Of a stretch of 17,376 nucleotides of DNA, positions 1 through 7,602 are shown in pieces. The notes beneath the pieces were generated by a model, which saw nothing but the letters and a program-made list of their open reading frames with translations, was not told the DNA's origin and made no database searches. Position 1 is the first letter of the stretch; every line of letters begins with the position of its first letter. The stretch is taken from NCBI GenBank assembly GCA_035711845.1, contig DASTBU010000055.1, positions 1 to 17,376 on the forward strand, written 5' to 3'. This DNA comes from DASTBU01 sp035711845 (lineage in GTDB: Bacteria; Acidobacteriota; Vicinamibacteria; Vicinamibacterales; 2-12-FULL-66-21). A program made the translations under genes and the position numbers.

Positions 1-26
1 GTTCGCGTGGAGCGTCCCCGTGGTCT

Positions 27-61
27 GCGGACGGCGAACGGCGGACCGCGGACGGCGGCTC
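27..61. repeat. Degenerate 7-bp tandem repeat (GCGGACG-type)
   Basis: Five heptamers follow one another without gaps: GCGGACG (27-33), GCGAACG (34-40), GCGGACC (41-47), GCGGACG (48-54) and a decayed GCGGCTC (55-61). The period is 7 and the changes are substitutions only. The array lies about 70 bp before the first gene. Three other intergenic sites in this window have the same period but a different heptamer. Its function is unknown. Confidence 0.7.
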
Positions 62-120
62 TCAAACTCTCGGACCCCACATCTCGTCCCACGCCGAACC
101 CTGGCCCCCCGTCGTTGTAG

Positions 121-126
121 TAATCT
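121..126 (+). promoter_or_regulatory. Candidate leaderless -10 box TAATCT
   Basis: TAATCT fits TANNNT and ends 6 nt before the ATG at 133, so transcription would start at or next to the start codon. No convincing -35 box and no clear Shine-Dalgarno sequence are visible; CGGCGG just before the ATG is too close and not purine-rich enough. Three other genes here show the same arrangement, which is the main support. Confidence 0.4.
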
Positions 127-132
127 CGGCGG

Positions 133-1542
133 ATGCTTCGACCTGTCGCCGCATTGATCGTCGCCGCTTCGCTCGGACTGACCGCCTCACCGCCGGCACC
201 CACCGAAACGTGGCCTGGATTTCGCGGGCACGGCATGACTGGCATCGCCCCCGGCGGAAGCGTGCCGCAGCGCTGGTCCGCCACGGAGAACGTCACGTGG
301 AAGGCTGATGTGCCAGGACAGGGATGGTCGTCTCCCATCGTCTGGGGCGACACGGTGTTCCTGACATCGGGGATCAGCGGAAGGCCGTTCAAGAAACCCA
401 CACCCGGCCTCTATGGGAACGACTACATTGCGGAGCTGCGCGCGCAGGGGTTGTCGAACGAAGAGATCATGAAGAGGGTTCGCGCGCGCGACAACGAGGC
501 GCCGGAGGAGTCCGACGAGATCAGATATATGGTGTACGCGTTCGACGCGCGGACCGGCAAGGTGAAGTGGGAACAGGAGGCGCACCGCGCGAAGCCGTCG
601 GGGGGCCGCCACCGCAAGAACACCTATGCATCGGAAACACCGTTCACCGACGGCGAGCGTCTCTATGCGTCGTTCGGGCAGAACGTCGGCCTGTTCTGCT
701 ACTCGCTGGACGGCAAGCTGCTCTGGAAGAGGCACTGGACGCCGCAACCGGTGTACCTCGACTTCGGCACCGCCTCATCGCCGACGGTGCACGGCGGACG
801 GGTCTATCTGCTGCACGACAGCGAGGCCGAGTCCTACCTCACCGCGCTCGATGCCAGGACGGGCCAGGAACTCTGGCGGACGCCGCGGCCGCCGACCGGG
901 TTTCCGAAGTCCTCCTGGACCACGCCCTTCGTCTGGAAGAACGCGCAGCGCACCGAGATCGTGACGACCGGTCACGGCATGGTGCTCGCCTACGATCTGG
1001 ATGGAACGGAGCTGTGGCGCGTGACGGGGATGTCGATGCCGACCGCATCGCCGATCGCCTGGAACGGAGTGCTGTACGTCGGCACCGGATCGCAGGGGGA
1101 TGCCAACCGGCCGTTCCTCGCCATCAAGCCCGGTGGCAGCGGGGACATCACGTTGAAAGGCGAAGAGACGAGCAACCAGTTCATCATGTGGCGGCATCCC
1201 CGGGCGTCGGGCTACACACCTTCGGCACTCGTGCACGACGGCCGCGCCTACCTGATCCACGACACGGGCATCCTCACCGTGCTCGACGCAGCCACGGGCG
1301 AGCAGCTGTACAAGGCGCGCGTCGGTGGCGGCGGCCACACGTTCTCGGCATCACCGGTCGCCGCGGGGGATCGCGTGCTGATGCTGACCGAGGAAGGCGT
1401 GACGTTCGTGCTGCAGGCCGGCGACGAATACAAGGAGCTGGCGACGAACGACCTCGGCGAGATGTCGCTGGCCTCGCCGGCGATCGCGGGCGGTGCCATC
1501 TATATCCGCACCGAATCGAAGCTGTATCGCATCGGAGGGTAG
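133..1542 (+). CDS. Exported PQQ-like beta-propeller repeat protein
   Basis: The 469-residue product starts with a signal peptide (residues 1 to about 19, hydrophobic AALIVAASLGL) followed by the WPGFRG motif that typically opens exported PQQ-like propellers of Acidobacteriota and Planctomycetes. PQQ-like blade motifs recur: AFDARTGKVKWE, SLDGKLLWKR, ALDARTGQELWR, YDLDGTELWR and VLDAATGEQLYK. These are the short beta-strand repeats of BamB/PQQ_2 folds (PF13360 type). A charged, probably helical insert (about residues 95-130) separates the first blade from the rest. No catalytic residues or heme site are visible, so it may be a binding or scaffold propeller and not a quinoprotein dehydrogenase; substrate and cofactor cannot be told. 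It is followed 77 bp later by the glutaminyl cyclase gene. Fold confidence is high, function confidence low. Confidence 0.85.
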   Translation: MLRPVAALIVAASLGLTASPPAPTETWPGFRGHGMTGIAPGGSVPQRWSATENVTWKADVPGQGWSSPIVWGDTVFLTSGISGRPFKKPTPGLYGNDYIAELRAQGLSNEEIMKRVRARDNEAPEESDEIRYMVYAFDARTGKVKWEQEAHRAKPSGGRHRKNTYASETPFTDGERLYASFGQNVGLFCYSLDGKLLWKRHWTPQPVYLDFGTASSPTVHGGRVYLLHDSEAESYLTALDARTGQELWRTPRPPTGFPKSSWTTPFVWKNAQRTEIVTTGHGMVLAYDLDGTELWRVTGMSMPTASPIAWNGVLYVGTGSQGDANRPFLAIKPGGSGDITLKGEETSNQFIMWRHPRASGYTPSALVHDGRAYLIHDTGILTVLDAATGEQLYKARVGGGGHTFSASPVAAGDRVLMLTEEGVTFVLQAGDEYKELATNDLGEMSLASPAIAGGAIYIRTESKLYRIGG

Positions 1543-1606
1543 CTCTCAACTTCCACCGCCCGGCGCCTCGAAGTTGGACAGTGGGGCTGGAGTTCGCACC
1601 CCGTGG

Positions 1607-1612
1607 TACAGT
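1607..1612 (+). promoter_or_regulatory. Candidate leaderless -10 box TACAGT
   Basis: TACAGT fits TANNNT and ends 7 nt before the ATG at 1620. There is no Shine-Dalgarno sequence in front of this start and no clear -35 box at 16-18 bp. The gene may therefore be transcribed separately from the upstream propeller gene as a leaderless mRNA. Confidence 0.4.
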
Positions 1613-1619
1613 TCTGCGA

Positions 1620-2429
1620 ATGTCACACTCATCGGGAGGGCACTGGACCACCCTGGTGCTCGCGCTGGTCGTCTCCGCCGCGGCCACGACCGTCGCACCT
1701 CAACGCCGGACAGCCGTCCCTCCTCGACCCACGACAGCCGTTCCCGTCTACCGCTACCAGGTCGTCAAGTCCTATCCGCACGATCGCCAGGCCTTTACGC
1801 AGGGCCTCGTCTACCTGGATGGCTTTCTGTATGAAGGCACCGGGCTGAAGGGGCAGTCGGCGATCCGGAAGGTGAGGCTCGAGACCGGCGAACTGCTGCA
1901 AGAGCGGCGCATCGACGCGAAATACTTCGGCGAGGGGATCGCTGTCTGGGGGAAAACGCTCGTACAGCTGACCTGGCAATCGGAGATCGGGTTCGTGTAC
2001 GACCTCGCGTCGTTCGAGCCGATCAAGAACTTCGGCTTCACCGGCGAAGGCTGGGGGCTGACGCACGACGGAAAACGGCTGATCATGAGCGACGGCACGC
2101 CCACGCTCCGGTCCCTGGACCCCGCGACGTTCAAGGAAACGGGGCGGCTCGTCGTCGAGGACGGGGGCGTGCCGGTCGACGATCTCAACGAGCTCGAGGT
2201 CGTGAAGGGCGAGATCTTCGCCAATGTGTGGCAGACGGAGCGCATCGCCCGCATTTCCCCGACGACCGGCCAGGTCACGGGCTGGATCGATCTCTCCGGC
2301 ATTCTTCCGCCCCGCGAGGCGACCGGCGTGGACGTCATGAACGGCATTGCGTACGACGCCGCAGGGGACCGTCTCTTCGTCACCGGTAAGCTCTGGCCGA
2401 AGGTGTTCGAGGTCAGGATCAGTCGTTAA
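1620..2429 (+). CDS. Glutaminyl-peptide cyclotransferase, plant type (PF05096)
   Basis: This family turns N-terminal glutamine of peptides into pyroglutamate with release of ammonia, on a five-bladed beta-propeller. The 269-residue product has an N-terminal hydrophobic export segment (residues 10-25) and a Pro/Thr-rich linker, then the full family pattern: SYPHDRQAFTQGL (51-63), YEGTG (71-75), YFGEGI (102-107), GEGWGL (142-147), NELE (190-193), NVW (202-204), NGIAYD (241-246) and TGKLWP (255-260). The length is normal for the family. The start was set at the ATG of MSHSSG because the export segment begins there; the open frame continues far upstream but only as a shadow of the propeller gene. 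The product probably acts in the periplasm and could protect or mature exported peptides. The next gene starts 84 bp downstream with its own ribosome binding site. Confidence 0.93.
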   Translation: MSHSSGGHWTTLVLALVVSAAATTVAPQRRTAVPPRPTTAVPVYRYQVVKSYPHDRQAFTQGLVYLDGFLYEGTGLKGQSAIRKVRLETGELLQERRIDAKYFGEGIAVWGKTLVQLTWQSEIGFVYDLASFEPIKNFGFTGEGWGLTHDGKRLIMSDGTPTLRSLDPATFKETGRLVVEDGGVPVDDLNELEVVKGEIFANVWQTERIARISPTTGQVTGWIDLSGILPPREATGVDVMNGIAYDAAGDRLFVTGKLWPKVFEVRISR

Positions 2430-2501
2430 CGTGCTTCCCGTTTCGTTGCTCCCCCAGCCACGGCCTTCGTTGATGCTCCGGCGCGGCAAGCCGAGCACCC
2501 C

Positions 2502-2507
2502 GAGGAG
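2502..2507 (+). promoter_or_regulatory. Ribosome binding site GAGGAG
   Basis: GAGGAG lies 6 nt before the ATG at 2514 and decides this start over the internal ATG at 2538 (MNDLWYKN), which begins nearer the family's usual N-terminus but has no comparable site. Confidence 0.75.
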
Positions 2508-2513
2508 ACTCCG

Positions 2514-4157
2514 ATGACGCCGCTCGAAGCTCCGGTGATGAACGACCTCTGGTACAAGAACGCGGTCATCTACTGCCTGGACGTCGAGAAGTACATCGAC
2601 GCGAACGGCGACGGCATCGGCGACTTCCCGGGGTTGACGACGAAGCTGGACTACCTCGCGGGGCTTGGTGTGACGTGCTTGTGGCTGCAGCCGTTCTACC
2701 CGTCGCCCAACAAGGACAATGGCTACGACGTGTCCGACTACTACGGCGTGCACCCGAAGCACGGCACGCCGGGCGAGTTCGTCGAGTTCATGAACTACGC
2801 ACAGCAGCTCGGGCTGCGCGTGATAGTCGATCTGGTCGTCAACCATTCGTCGGACCGCCATCCCTGGTTTCAGTCTGCGCGCACGAGCCGCGGCTCGCCG
2901 TATCGAAACTGGTATCTCTGGTCCAGGACGCGGCCGGCGGGCTGGAACACGGGAATGGTGTTCCCAGGCGTGCAGAAGGCCACCTGGACGCGGGATCCGG
3001 TGGCGAGGGAGTACTACTTCCACCGCTTCTACAAGTTTCAGCCGGACTTGAACACGGCCAATCCGAAGGTGCGGCAGGAAATCATGCGCATCATGGGGTA
3101 CTGGCTGCAGCAGGGTGTCAGCGGCTTTCGCATGGACGCCGTGCCGTTCCTGATTGCAGCCAAGGGCGCCGGGGTGAAGCCGCACAAAGATTACGAGATG
3201 CTCCACGAGATGCGGGACTTCCTCCAGTGGCGCAGGCGCGACGCCATCCTGCTGGCCGAAGCCAACGTGCCGCCCGACGAGAACATGGAGTATTTCGGCG
3301 AGCGCGGCGACCGCCTCCAGATGATGCTGAATTTCCCGGTCAACCAGCGTCTGTTCTACGCCCTGGCGACCGGAGATATCCGGCCGCTGGTGAGGGCCCT
3401 GGAGGCCACGTACGAGCGGCCGCCGGCAGCACAATGGGTGAACTTCCTCCGCAGCCACGACGAGCTCGATCTCGGACGCCTGACCGACGTCCAGCGCCAG
3501 CGCGTCTTCGCCGCGTTCGGTCCGGCCAGGGAGATGCAGCTGTACGATCGCGGCATCCGCCGGCGGCTCACACCGATGCTCGACAACGACCGCCGCAAGC
3601 TGGAACTGGCCTTCAGCCTGCTGTTCACGCTGCCCGGAACGCCGATGCTGCAATACGGCGACGAAATCGGCATCGGCGACGACCTCTCGCTGCCGGAGCG
3701 CGAGTGCGCGCGCACACCCATGCAGTGGTCATCCGACGTCAACGGAGGATTCTCGACCGCCCGAAAGACAGTCCGCCCGGTGATCTCCGATCCCATCTAC
3801 GGCTATCACCGGGTCAACGTGGAAGCCCAGCGCCGGGAGCGGAACTCGCTCCTCAACTGGATCGAACGCAAGATCCGCATGCGCCGCGAATGTCCGGAAA
3901 TCAGCTGGGGCGATTGGCGGATCCTGGAGGTGGACGCGAGCGGCGTGCTCGCCATGCGTTACGCGTGGGAACGCCGCGCGCTGGTGTTCCTGCACAACTT
4001 CACGCCGAAGCCCCGGGCGGTCCGGCTTCGCCCCTCCGACGTGAAGTCGCCGGTGCTCGTCGACCTGCTCGCCAAACACGACAGCCAGGCCGACGAGGCC
4101 GGCCGCCATGTCGTAGAACTCCAGCCGTTCGATTACAGGTGGTTCAGGGAGAGATAG
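2514..4157 (+). CDS. GH13 alpha-glucan enzyme, trehalose synthase-like
   Basis: The 547-residue cytoplasmic protein (no signal peptide) aligns along its whole length with GH13 trehalose synthase (TreS, maltose alpha-glucosyltransferase, subfamily 16 style): WYKNAVIY near the start, NGDGIGDFPGLTTKLDYL, WLQPFYPSP, region I DLVVNH (106-111), region II GFRMDAV with nucleophile D208, region III LLAEA with acid/base E249, region IV SHDE (H315, D316), then LPGTPMLQYGDEIGIGD and TPMQWS, and a C-terminal beta domain. The catalytic triad is complete. Two departures from classic TreS are visible: the segment after AVIY reads CLDVEKYID where TreS has a HVRAF-like sequence, and region IV has Ser where Asn is usual. 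No maltokinase domain is fused and no other trehalose or glycogen gene lies nearby, so the substrate could be a related alpha-glucoside. Family certain, exact reaction moderately so. Confidence 0.85.
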   Translation: MTPLEAPVMNDLWYKNAVIYCLDVEKYIDANGDGIGDFPGLTTKLDYLAGLGVTCLWLQPFYPSPNKDNGYDVSDYYGVHPKHGTPGEFVEFMNYAQQLGLRVIVDLVVNHSSDRHPWFQSARTSRGSPYRNWYLWSRTRPAGWNTGMVFPGVQKATWTRDPVAREYYFHRFYKFQPDLNTANPKVRQEIMRIMGYWLQQGVSGFRMDAVPFLIAAKGAGVKPHKDYEMLHEMRDFLQWRRRDAILLAEANVPPDENMEYFGERGDRLQMMLNFPVNQRLFYALATGDIRPLVRALEATYERPPAAQWVNFLRSHDELDLGRLTDVQRQRVFAAFGPAREMQLYDRGIRRRLTPMLDNDRRKLELAFSLLFTLPGTPMLQYGDEIGIGDDLSLPERECARTPMQWSSDVNGGFSTARKTVRPVISDPIYGYHRVNVEAQRRERNSLLNWIERKIRMRRECPEISWGDWRILEVDASGVLAMRYAWERRALVFLHNFTPKPRAVRLRPSDVKSPVLVDLLAKHDSQADEAGRHVVELQPFDYRWFRER

Positions 4158-4217
4158 GGTCACAGGGGTTCAGCGTTCGTGAGGCGCCCGCGCGAGTGCA
4201 CGCGGAGCACGACCGGA

Positions 4218-4223
4218 TATACT
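4218..4223 (+). promoter_or_regulatory. Candidate leaderless -10 box TATACT
   Basis: TATACT is the best -10-like hexamer in the 74-bp gap and ends 8 nt before the ATG at 4232. No Shine-Dalgarno sequence precedes that ATG and no clear -35 box is seen. The spacing would put the transcript start on or just before the ATG. Confidence 0.45.
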
Positions 4224-4231
4224 CTCCCTGA

Positions 4232-5812
4232 ATGTCCTTGAAACTCCGCAATTCGCGCACGGTGCTTGCCGCGCTCCTGCTCCTGGTGCTGGCCGGGCTC
4301 GCGGCCCCTTCCGCGCAGTCTACCGCCGCGCCGCCTGACCTCGATGCGTACGTCGGCAGGGTGCTGACCGTCTTCGACGTCCCGGGGCTGGCTCTGAGCA
4401 TCGTCAAAGACGGCCAGGTCGTGGTTGCGAAGGGATACGGTGTTCGCAGAAAAGGAGAGCCGGCACCGGTCGAACCGCGCACGCTGTTTGGAATCGCGTC
4501 CAACACGAAGGTCGTGACCGCGGCCGCCCTCGGTCTGCTCGTGGAAGACGGGAAGATCGAATGGGACGCGCCGGTCATCCGGTATCTGCCGTGGTTCCAG
4601 ATGTGGGATCCCTATGTGACGCGCGAGCTGACGGTTCGCGACCTGCTGGTGCATCGCAGCGGACTCGGCCTTGGAGCTGGTGATCTGCTATGGTGGCCGG
4701 CGTCCAACTACGATCGCCGGGAGATTGCCAGGCGCTTGCGCCACCTCCGCCCCGCTACGAGCTTCCGCAGCGCGTATGCCTACGACAACGTGCTCTACCT
4801 GGTTGCAGGCGAAGTCATCGAGGCCGTCAGCGGGCAGAGCTGGGAGGATTTCGTCAGCGCGCGGATCCTGAGGAGAGTCGGCATGGCCGGCAGCAACGTA
4901 CGCCATTCCGACGCTGCGAGAGCGGGCAACGTCGCGACACCGCACGCGCCGGTCGATGGGACGGTGCGCCCGATCAAGCCGTTCGACAGCGACAACACCA
5001 ACCCGGCCGGCGGGATCAATTCCAGCGCCGAGGACATGGCGACGTGGATGAACACGCTGCTGGCGAAAGGACGGCTGCCAGACGGCTCTCGGCTCTTCAG
5101 CGAGAACACCTATCGGCAGCTGACAACGCTCGTCACCCCCATTGCGATCAGCGATCCCCCTCCGGAACTTGCCTCGCTGCGGCCGAACTTCCGCGGTTAT
5201 GCACTCGGGCTGGGCGTCAGCGACTACCGTGGACGCAAGGTGCTCTCACACACCGGAGGGCTTCCCGGTTATGTGTCGAAAGTGATGATGATTCCGGACC
5301 TGAGCTTCGGGGTCGCGGTGCTGACGAACCAGGAATCGGGCGAAGCATTCGAGTCGATCGTCTATCGCATCGCGGATCACTATCTGGGAGCGCCGGAGAC
5401 CGACTGGATCGCGTCGTTCGAGACGGCGCGCGCGCGGCAGCAGGCGCGATTTGCCGACGCCGAGCGCAAGTCGGCGCAGGCCCGCGATGCCGATTCGCGT
5501 CCGTCGCTGCCCCTCGACAAGTACGCGGGCACGTACCATGACGACTGGTACGGTGCCATCGTCATCGAGCAGCAGGCCGGCAAGCTCGTGATGCGCTTCA
5601 CACGGACCCCGTCACTCGTCGGAGACCTGGAGCACTGGCAGCACGACACGTTCATCGCACGGTGGCACGATCGTGAGCTGCGCGCGGACGCGTACGTGAC
5701 GTTTGCGCTCAATCCTGACGGTACAATCGACCAGGCGAAGATGGGAGCCGTGTCGCCGGCGACGGATTTCAGTTTCGATTTTCAGGACCTTCTGCTGAAA
5801 CCAGTCAAATGA
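4232..5812 (+). CDS. Exported serine beta-lactamase-fold hydrolase with DUF3471-like tail
   Basis: The 526-residue product has a signal peptide (residues about 8-29, VLAALLLLVLAGLAAPSAQS) and a class C beta-lactamase/penicillin-binding fold (PF00144). The active-site motifs are present: SNTK with nucleophile S90 and K93, Y184-D-N186 (YxN motif), and H340-T-G342 in place of KTG. The C-terminal region from about residue 425 (LDKYAGTYHDDWYGAIVI) resembles the lipocalin-like DUF3471 domain (PF11954) often fused to these enzymes. HTG instead of KTG is typical of the family's esterases, D-aminopeptidases and carboxypeptidase-like members, so a resistance beta-lactamase is unlikely. The substrate is probably a periplasmic peptide or ester but cannot be named. 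The stop codon overlaps the start of a heptamer repeat. Confidence 0.92.
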   Translation: MSLKLRNSRTVLAALLLLVLAGLAAPSAQSTAAPPDLDAYVGRVLTVFDVPGLALSIVKDGQVVVAKGYGVRRKGEPAPVEPRTLFGIASNTKVVTAAALGLLVEDGKIEWDAPVIRYLPWFQMWDPYVTRELTVRDLLVHRSGLGLGAGDLLWWPASNYDRREIARRLRHLRPATSFRSAYAYDNVLYLVAGEVIEAVSGQSWEDFVSARILRRVGMAGSNVRHSDAARAGNVATPHAPVDGTVRPIKPFDSDNTNPAGGINSSAEDMATWMNTLLAKGRLPDGSRLFSENTYRQLTTLVTPIAISDPPPELASLRPNFRGYALGLGVSDYRGRKVLSHTGGLPGYVSKVMMIPDLSFGVAVLTNQESGEAFESIVYRIADHYLGAPETDWIASFETARARQQARFADAERKSAQARDADSRPSLPLDKYAGTYHDDWYGAIVIEQQAGKLVMRFTRTPSLVGDLEHWQHDTFIARWHDRELRADAYVTFALNPDGTIDQAKMGAVSPATDFSFDFQDLLLKPVK

Positions 5813-5852
5813 GAGCTCGGATCTGGGAGCTGGGAGCTGTGAGCTGAATCGA
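5811..5852. repeat. Degenerate 7-bp tandem repeat (GGGAGCT-type)
   Basis: Consecutive heptamers read GAGAGCT, CGGATCT, GGGAGCT, GGGAGCT, GTGAGCT, GAATCGA. The first starts inside the TGA stop codon of the beta-lactamase-fold gene and the last runs into the GAGGAG ribosome binding site of the M28 gene. It fills nearly the whole 51-bp intergenic gap. Confidence 0.75.
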
Positions 5853-5856
5853 GGAG
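5851..5856 (+). promoter_or_regulatory. Ribosome binding site GAGGAG
   Basis: GAGGAG lies 7 nt before the ATG at 5864 and fixes the start of the M28 peptidase gene. Confidence 0.75.
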
Positions 5857-5863
5857 TGAATCG

Positions 5864-7567
5864 ATGGTCGTTCGGCGTTTCGTCATCTCGACACTGCTGG
5901 TTCCCGTGCTTGCCGTCGGAGCGATCGCGCAGTCCGCGAGTCGCGGTGGCGCCGCCTCCATCGAGGAGGCAGCGGCCAGGGAGTGGTTGACCTACCTGGC
6001 ATCCGACCAGCTCCAGGGCCGGGCCACCTACACCGAAGGGCTGGGCCTCGCGGCGGCGTACATCGCGCAGCACCTGACGGAGTGGGGCGTCACGCCTGCG
6101 GGCGACGACGGTTCGTATTTCCAGACGGTCAAGGTTCTGGGCGTGCGGACCACGAGCCGGGCGTCGGTCACCGTCGAAGTCAACGGTCGGACACGCACGT
6201 TCAAGGATGGCGAAGGGATGTCGTTGCCCCGCAACATGGGGGGCAAGCAGACGCTCGTCGCCGACCAGGTCCAGTTCGCCGGGTATGGGCTGAGCGTCCC
6301 GGCGGCGGACCACGACGATTACGCGGGGTTCGATGCGAAAGGCAAGGCCGTCGTATTCCTCGGCACGGCCGCCCCAGAAGCGCTCGGCAATCAGACGGGA
6401 CGCCTGTTCGGCGCCCGTCCGCGTACGGCGCTCGATCATGGGGCCATCGCCTCCCTCGGCCCCGTGCGCACGGGCCGCTTCGGGCGTGGCGGACGCGGTG
6501 AGCAGGGGCAGGCGGCCGGCGCAGGTCGCAGCGCGCGGGGGGCCGAAGGCCGGGCATCGGGCGGAGGAGGCGGGCAGGGACGGGGCGGCGCAGCCGACAA
6601 TTCGGACTTCACGACGGTGCAGCGGCTGGGCGAGCCGACTCCGCCCGCGGTCACCGCGGAGGACGCGTTTTTCGACTTTCTCTTCAGCGGCTCCGACATC
6701 GACTACGCAGCGCTCAAACAGAAGGCAGAAAAAGGGGAACCGCTGCTCCCGTTCGCTCTCGAGGGCGTAAGGCTGACGTTCAACATAGACGCCGACTACA
6801 CGGTCGTCCGCACCCGGTACACACGAAACGTCGTAGGCATCGTCGAGGGCACGGACCCCAAGCTGAAGGACACCTACGTCGTCTACGGCGCGCATTACGA
6901 CCACACCGGGTACCGTGAGACCGCGCCGGCGCAGGGACCGGCAGACGACATCATCAACAACGGCGCGGACGATGATGGTTCCGGGACGGTGGGGATCATG
7001 GCCATCGCCCGCGCGTTCGCGCTCGGGCCGAGGCCGAAGCGGTCGATTCTCTTCGTGTGGCACGCGGGCGAGGAAAGCGGGCTGCTCGGCTCGCGCTACA
7101 ACGCCGACCATCCGGTCGTCCCGCTGGAGAGCATGGCCGCGCAGATCAACATCGACATGATCGGGCGCAATCGCAACGACGATCCGAAAGAGGCGAACAC
7201 GGTCTACGTGGTCGGCTCCGATCGCATCAGCAGCGAGCTGCACACCATCAACGAGGAAGCCAACGACGCCCTGCCCAAGCCGCTGGCGCTCGACTACGAG
7301 TACAACGACCCCGCCGATCCGCAGTCGTTCTACACGCGGAGCGACCACTACAGCTACGCCGCCAAGGGGATTCCGATCATCTTCTTCTTCACAGGGACGC
7401 ACCCCGACTACCACCGCGTCAGCGACACGGCCGACAAGATCATCTACGAGAAGCTGGTGCGCGTTGCGCGGCTCGCGTACGAAACCGGCCAGAGGGTGGC
7501 GAACCTCGATCACATGCCGCAGCGCGACAACAAGGGGCCCCGGGCGGGGAAGGGGAAGAAAGGCTGA
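5864..7567 (+). CDS. Exported M28 zinc peptidase with PA-like domain
   Basis: The 567-residue product has a signal peptide (residues about 5-23, ending AIAQS) and a C-terminal M28 metallopeptidase domain with all five expected zinc ligands: H344 (GAHYDH), D369 (GADDDGSG), E404 after the catalytic E403 (AGEESGLLGS), D431 (NIDMIGRN) and H517 (DYHRVSDT). The family releases N-terminal amino acids or dipeptides. Residues about 95-200 resemble a protease-associated domain (AGYGL, DDYAGFDAKGKAVVFLG). A low-complexity Arg/Gly/Ala insert at about residues 200-246 interrupts the region before the catalytic domain. The C-terminus is basic and Gly-rich (PRAGKGKKG). The coding end runs into a heptamer repeat. 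The product probably works in the periplasm or outside the cell in peptide scavenging; its exact specificity is unknown. Confidence 0.93.
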   Translation: MVVRRFVISTLLVPVLAVGAIAQSASRGGAASIEEAAAREWLTYLASDQLQGRATYTEGLGLAAAYIAQHLTEWGVTPAGDDGSYFQTVKVLGVRTTSRASVTVEVNGRTRTFKDGEGMSLPRNMGGKQTLVADQVQFAGYGLSVPAADHDDYAGFDAKGKAVVFLGTAAPEALGNQTGRLFGARPRTALDHGAIASLGPVRTGRFGRGGRGEQGQAAGAGRSARGAEGRASGGGGGQGRGGAADNSDFTTVQRLGEPTPPAVTAEDAFFDFLFSGSDIDYAALKQKAEKGEPLLPFALEGVRLTFNIDADYTVVRTRYTRNVVGIVEGTDPKLKDTYVVYGAHYDHTGYRETAPAQGPADDIINNGADDDGSGTVGIMAIARAFALGPRPKRSILFVWHAGEESGLLGSRYNADHPVVPLESMAAQINIDMIGRNRNDDPKEANTVYVVGSDRISSELHTINEEANDALPKPLALDYEYNDPADPQSFYTRSDHYSYAAKGIPIIFFFTGTHPDYHRVSDTADKIIYEKLVRVARLAYETGQRVANLDHMPQRDNKGPRAGKGKKG

Positions 7568-7602
7568 AGGCTGAAGCCCAAAGGCTGACGGGTGAAGGAC
7601 GT
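7561..7602. repeat. Degenerate 7-bp tandem repeat (AGGCTGA-type)
   Basis: Six consecutive heptamers: AGGCTGA, AGGCTGA, AGCCCAA, AGGCTGA, CGGGTGA, AGGACGT. The first contains the last codons and TGA stop of the M28 gene, and the array ends directly at the proposed TTG start of the PAP2 gene. The last units supply the purine-rich GAAGGA before that start. Confidence 0.75.

Noticed and set aside
1547..1576. Inverted repeat CAACTTC...GAAGTTG after the PQQ-like gene
   Set aside because: Only 7 bp with a 16-nt loop and no T run; such a pairing is expected by chance.
324..1619. Upstream extension of the glutaminyl cyclase frame through the PQQ-like gene
   Set aside because: The translated extension is Arg-rich out-of-frame sequence of the propeller gene; family similarity and the export segment begin at 1620.
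2474..2497. Possible terminator after the glutaminyl cyclase gene (TGCTCCGGC and GCCGAGCA)
   Set aside because: The stem is 8 bp with a bulge and no T run follows; it overlaps the region before the next ribosome binding site and proves nothing.
1629..3653. Minus-strand open frame of 674 codons antisense to the glutaminyl cyclase and GH13 genes
   Set aside because: Composition is rich in Arg, His, Val and Leu without domains, and it mirrors two well-supported + strand genes. Long antisense frames are common in DNA this GC-rich.
5612..7513. Minus-strand open frame of 633 codons antisense to the M28 peptidase gene
   Set aside because: It is a shadow of the M28 gene, which has all five zinc ligands and a ribosome binding site.
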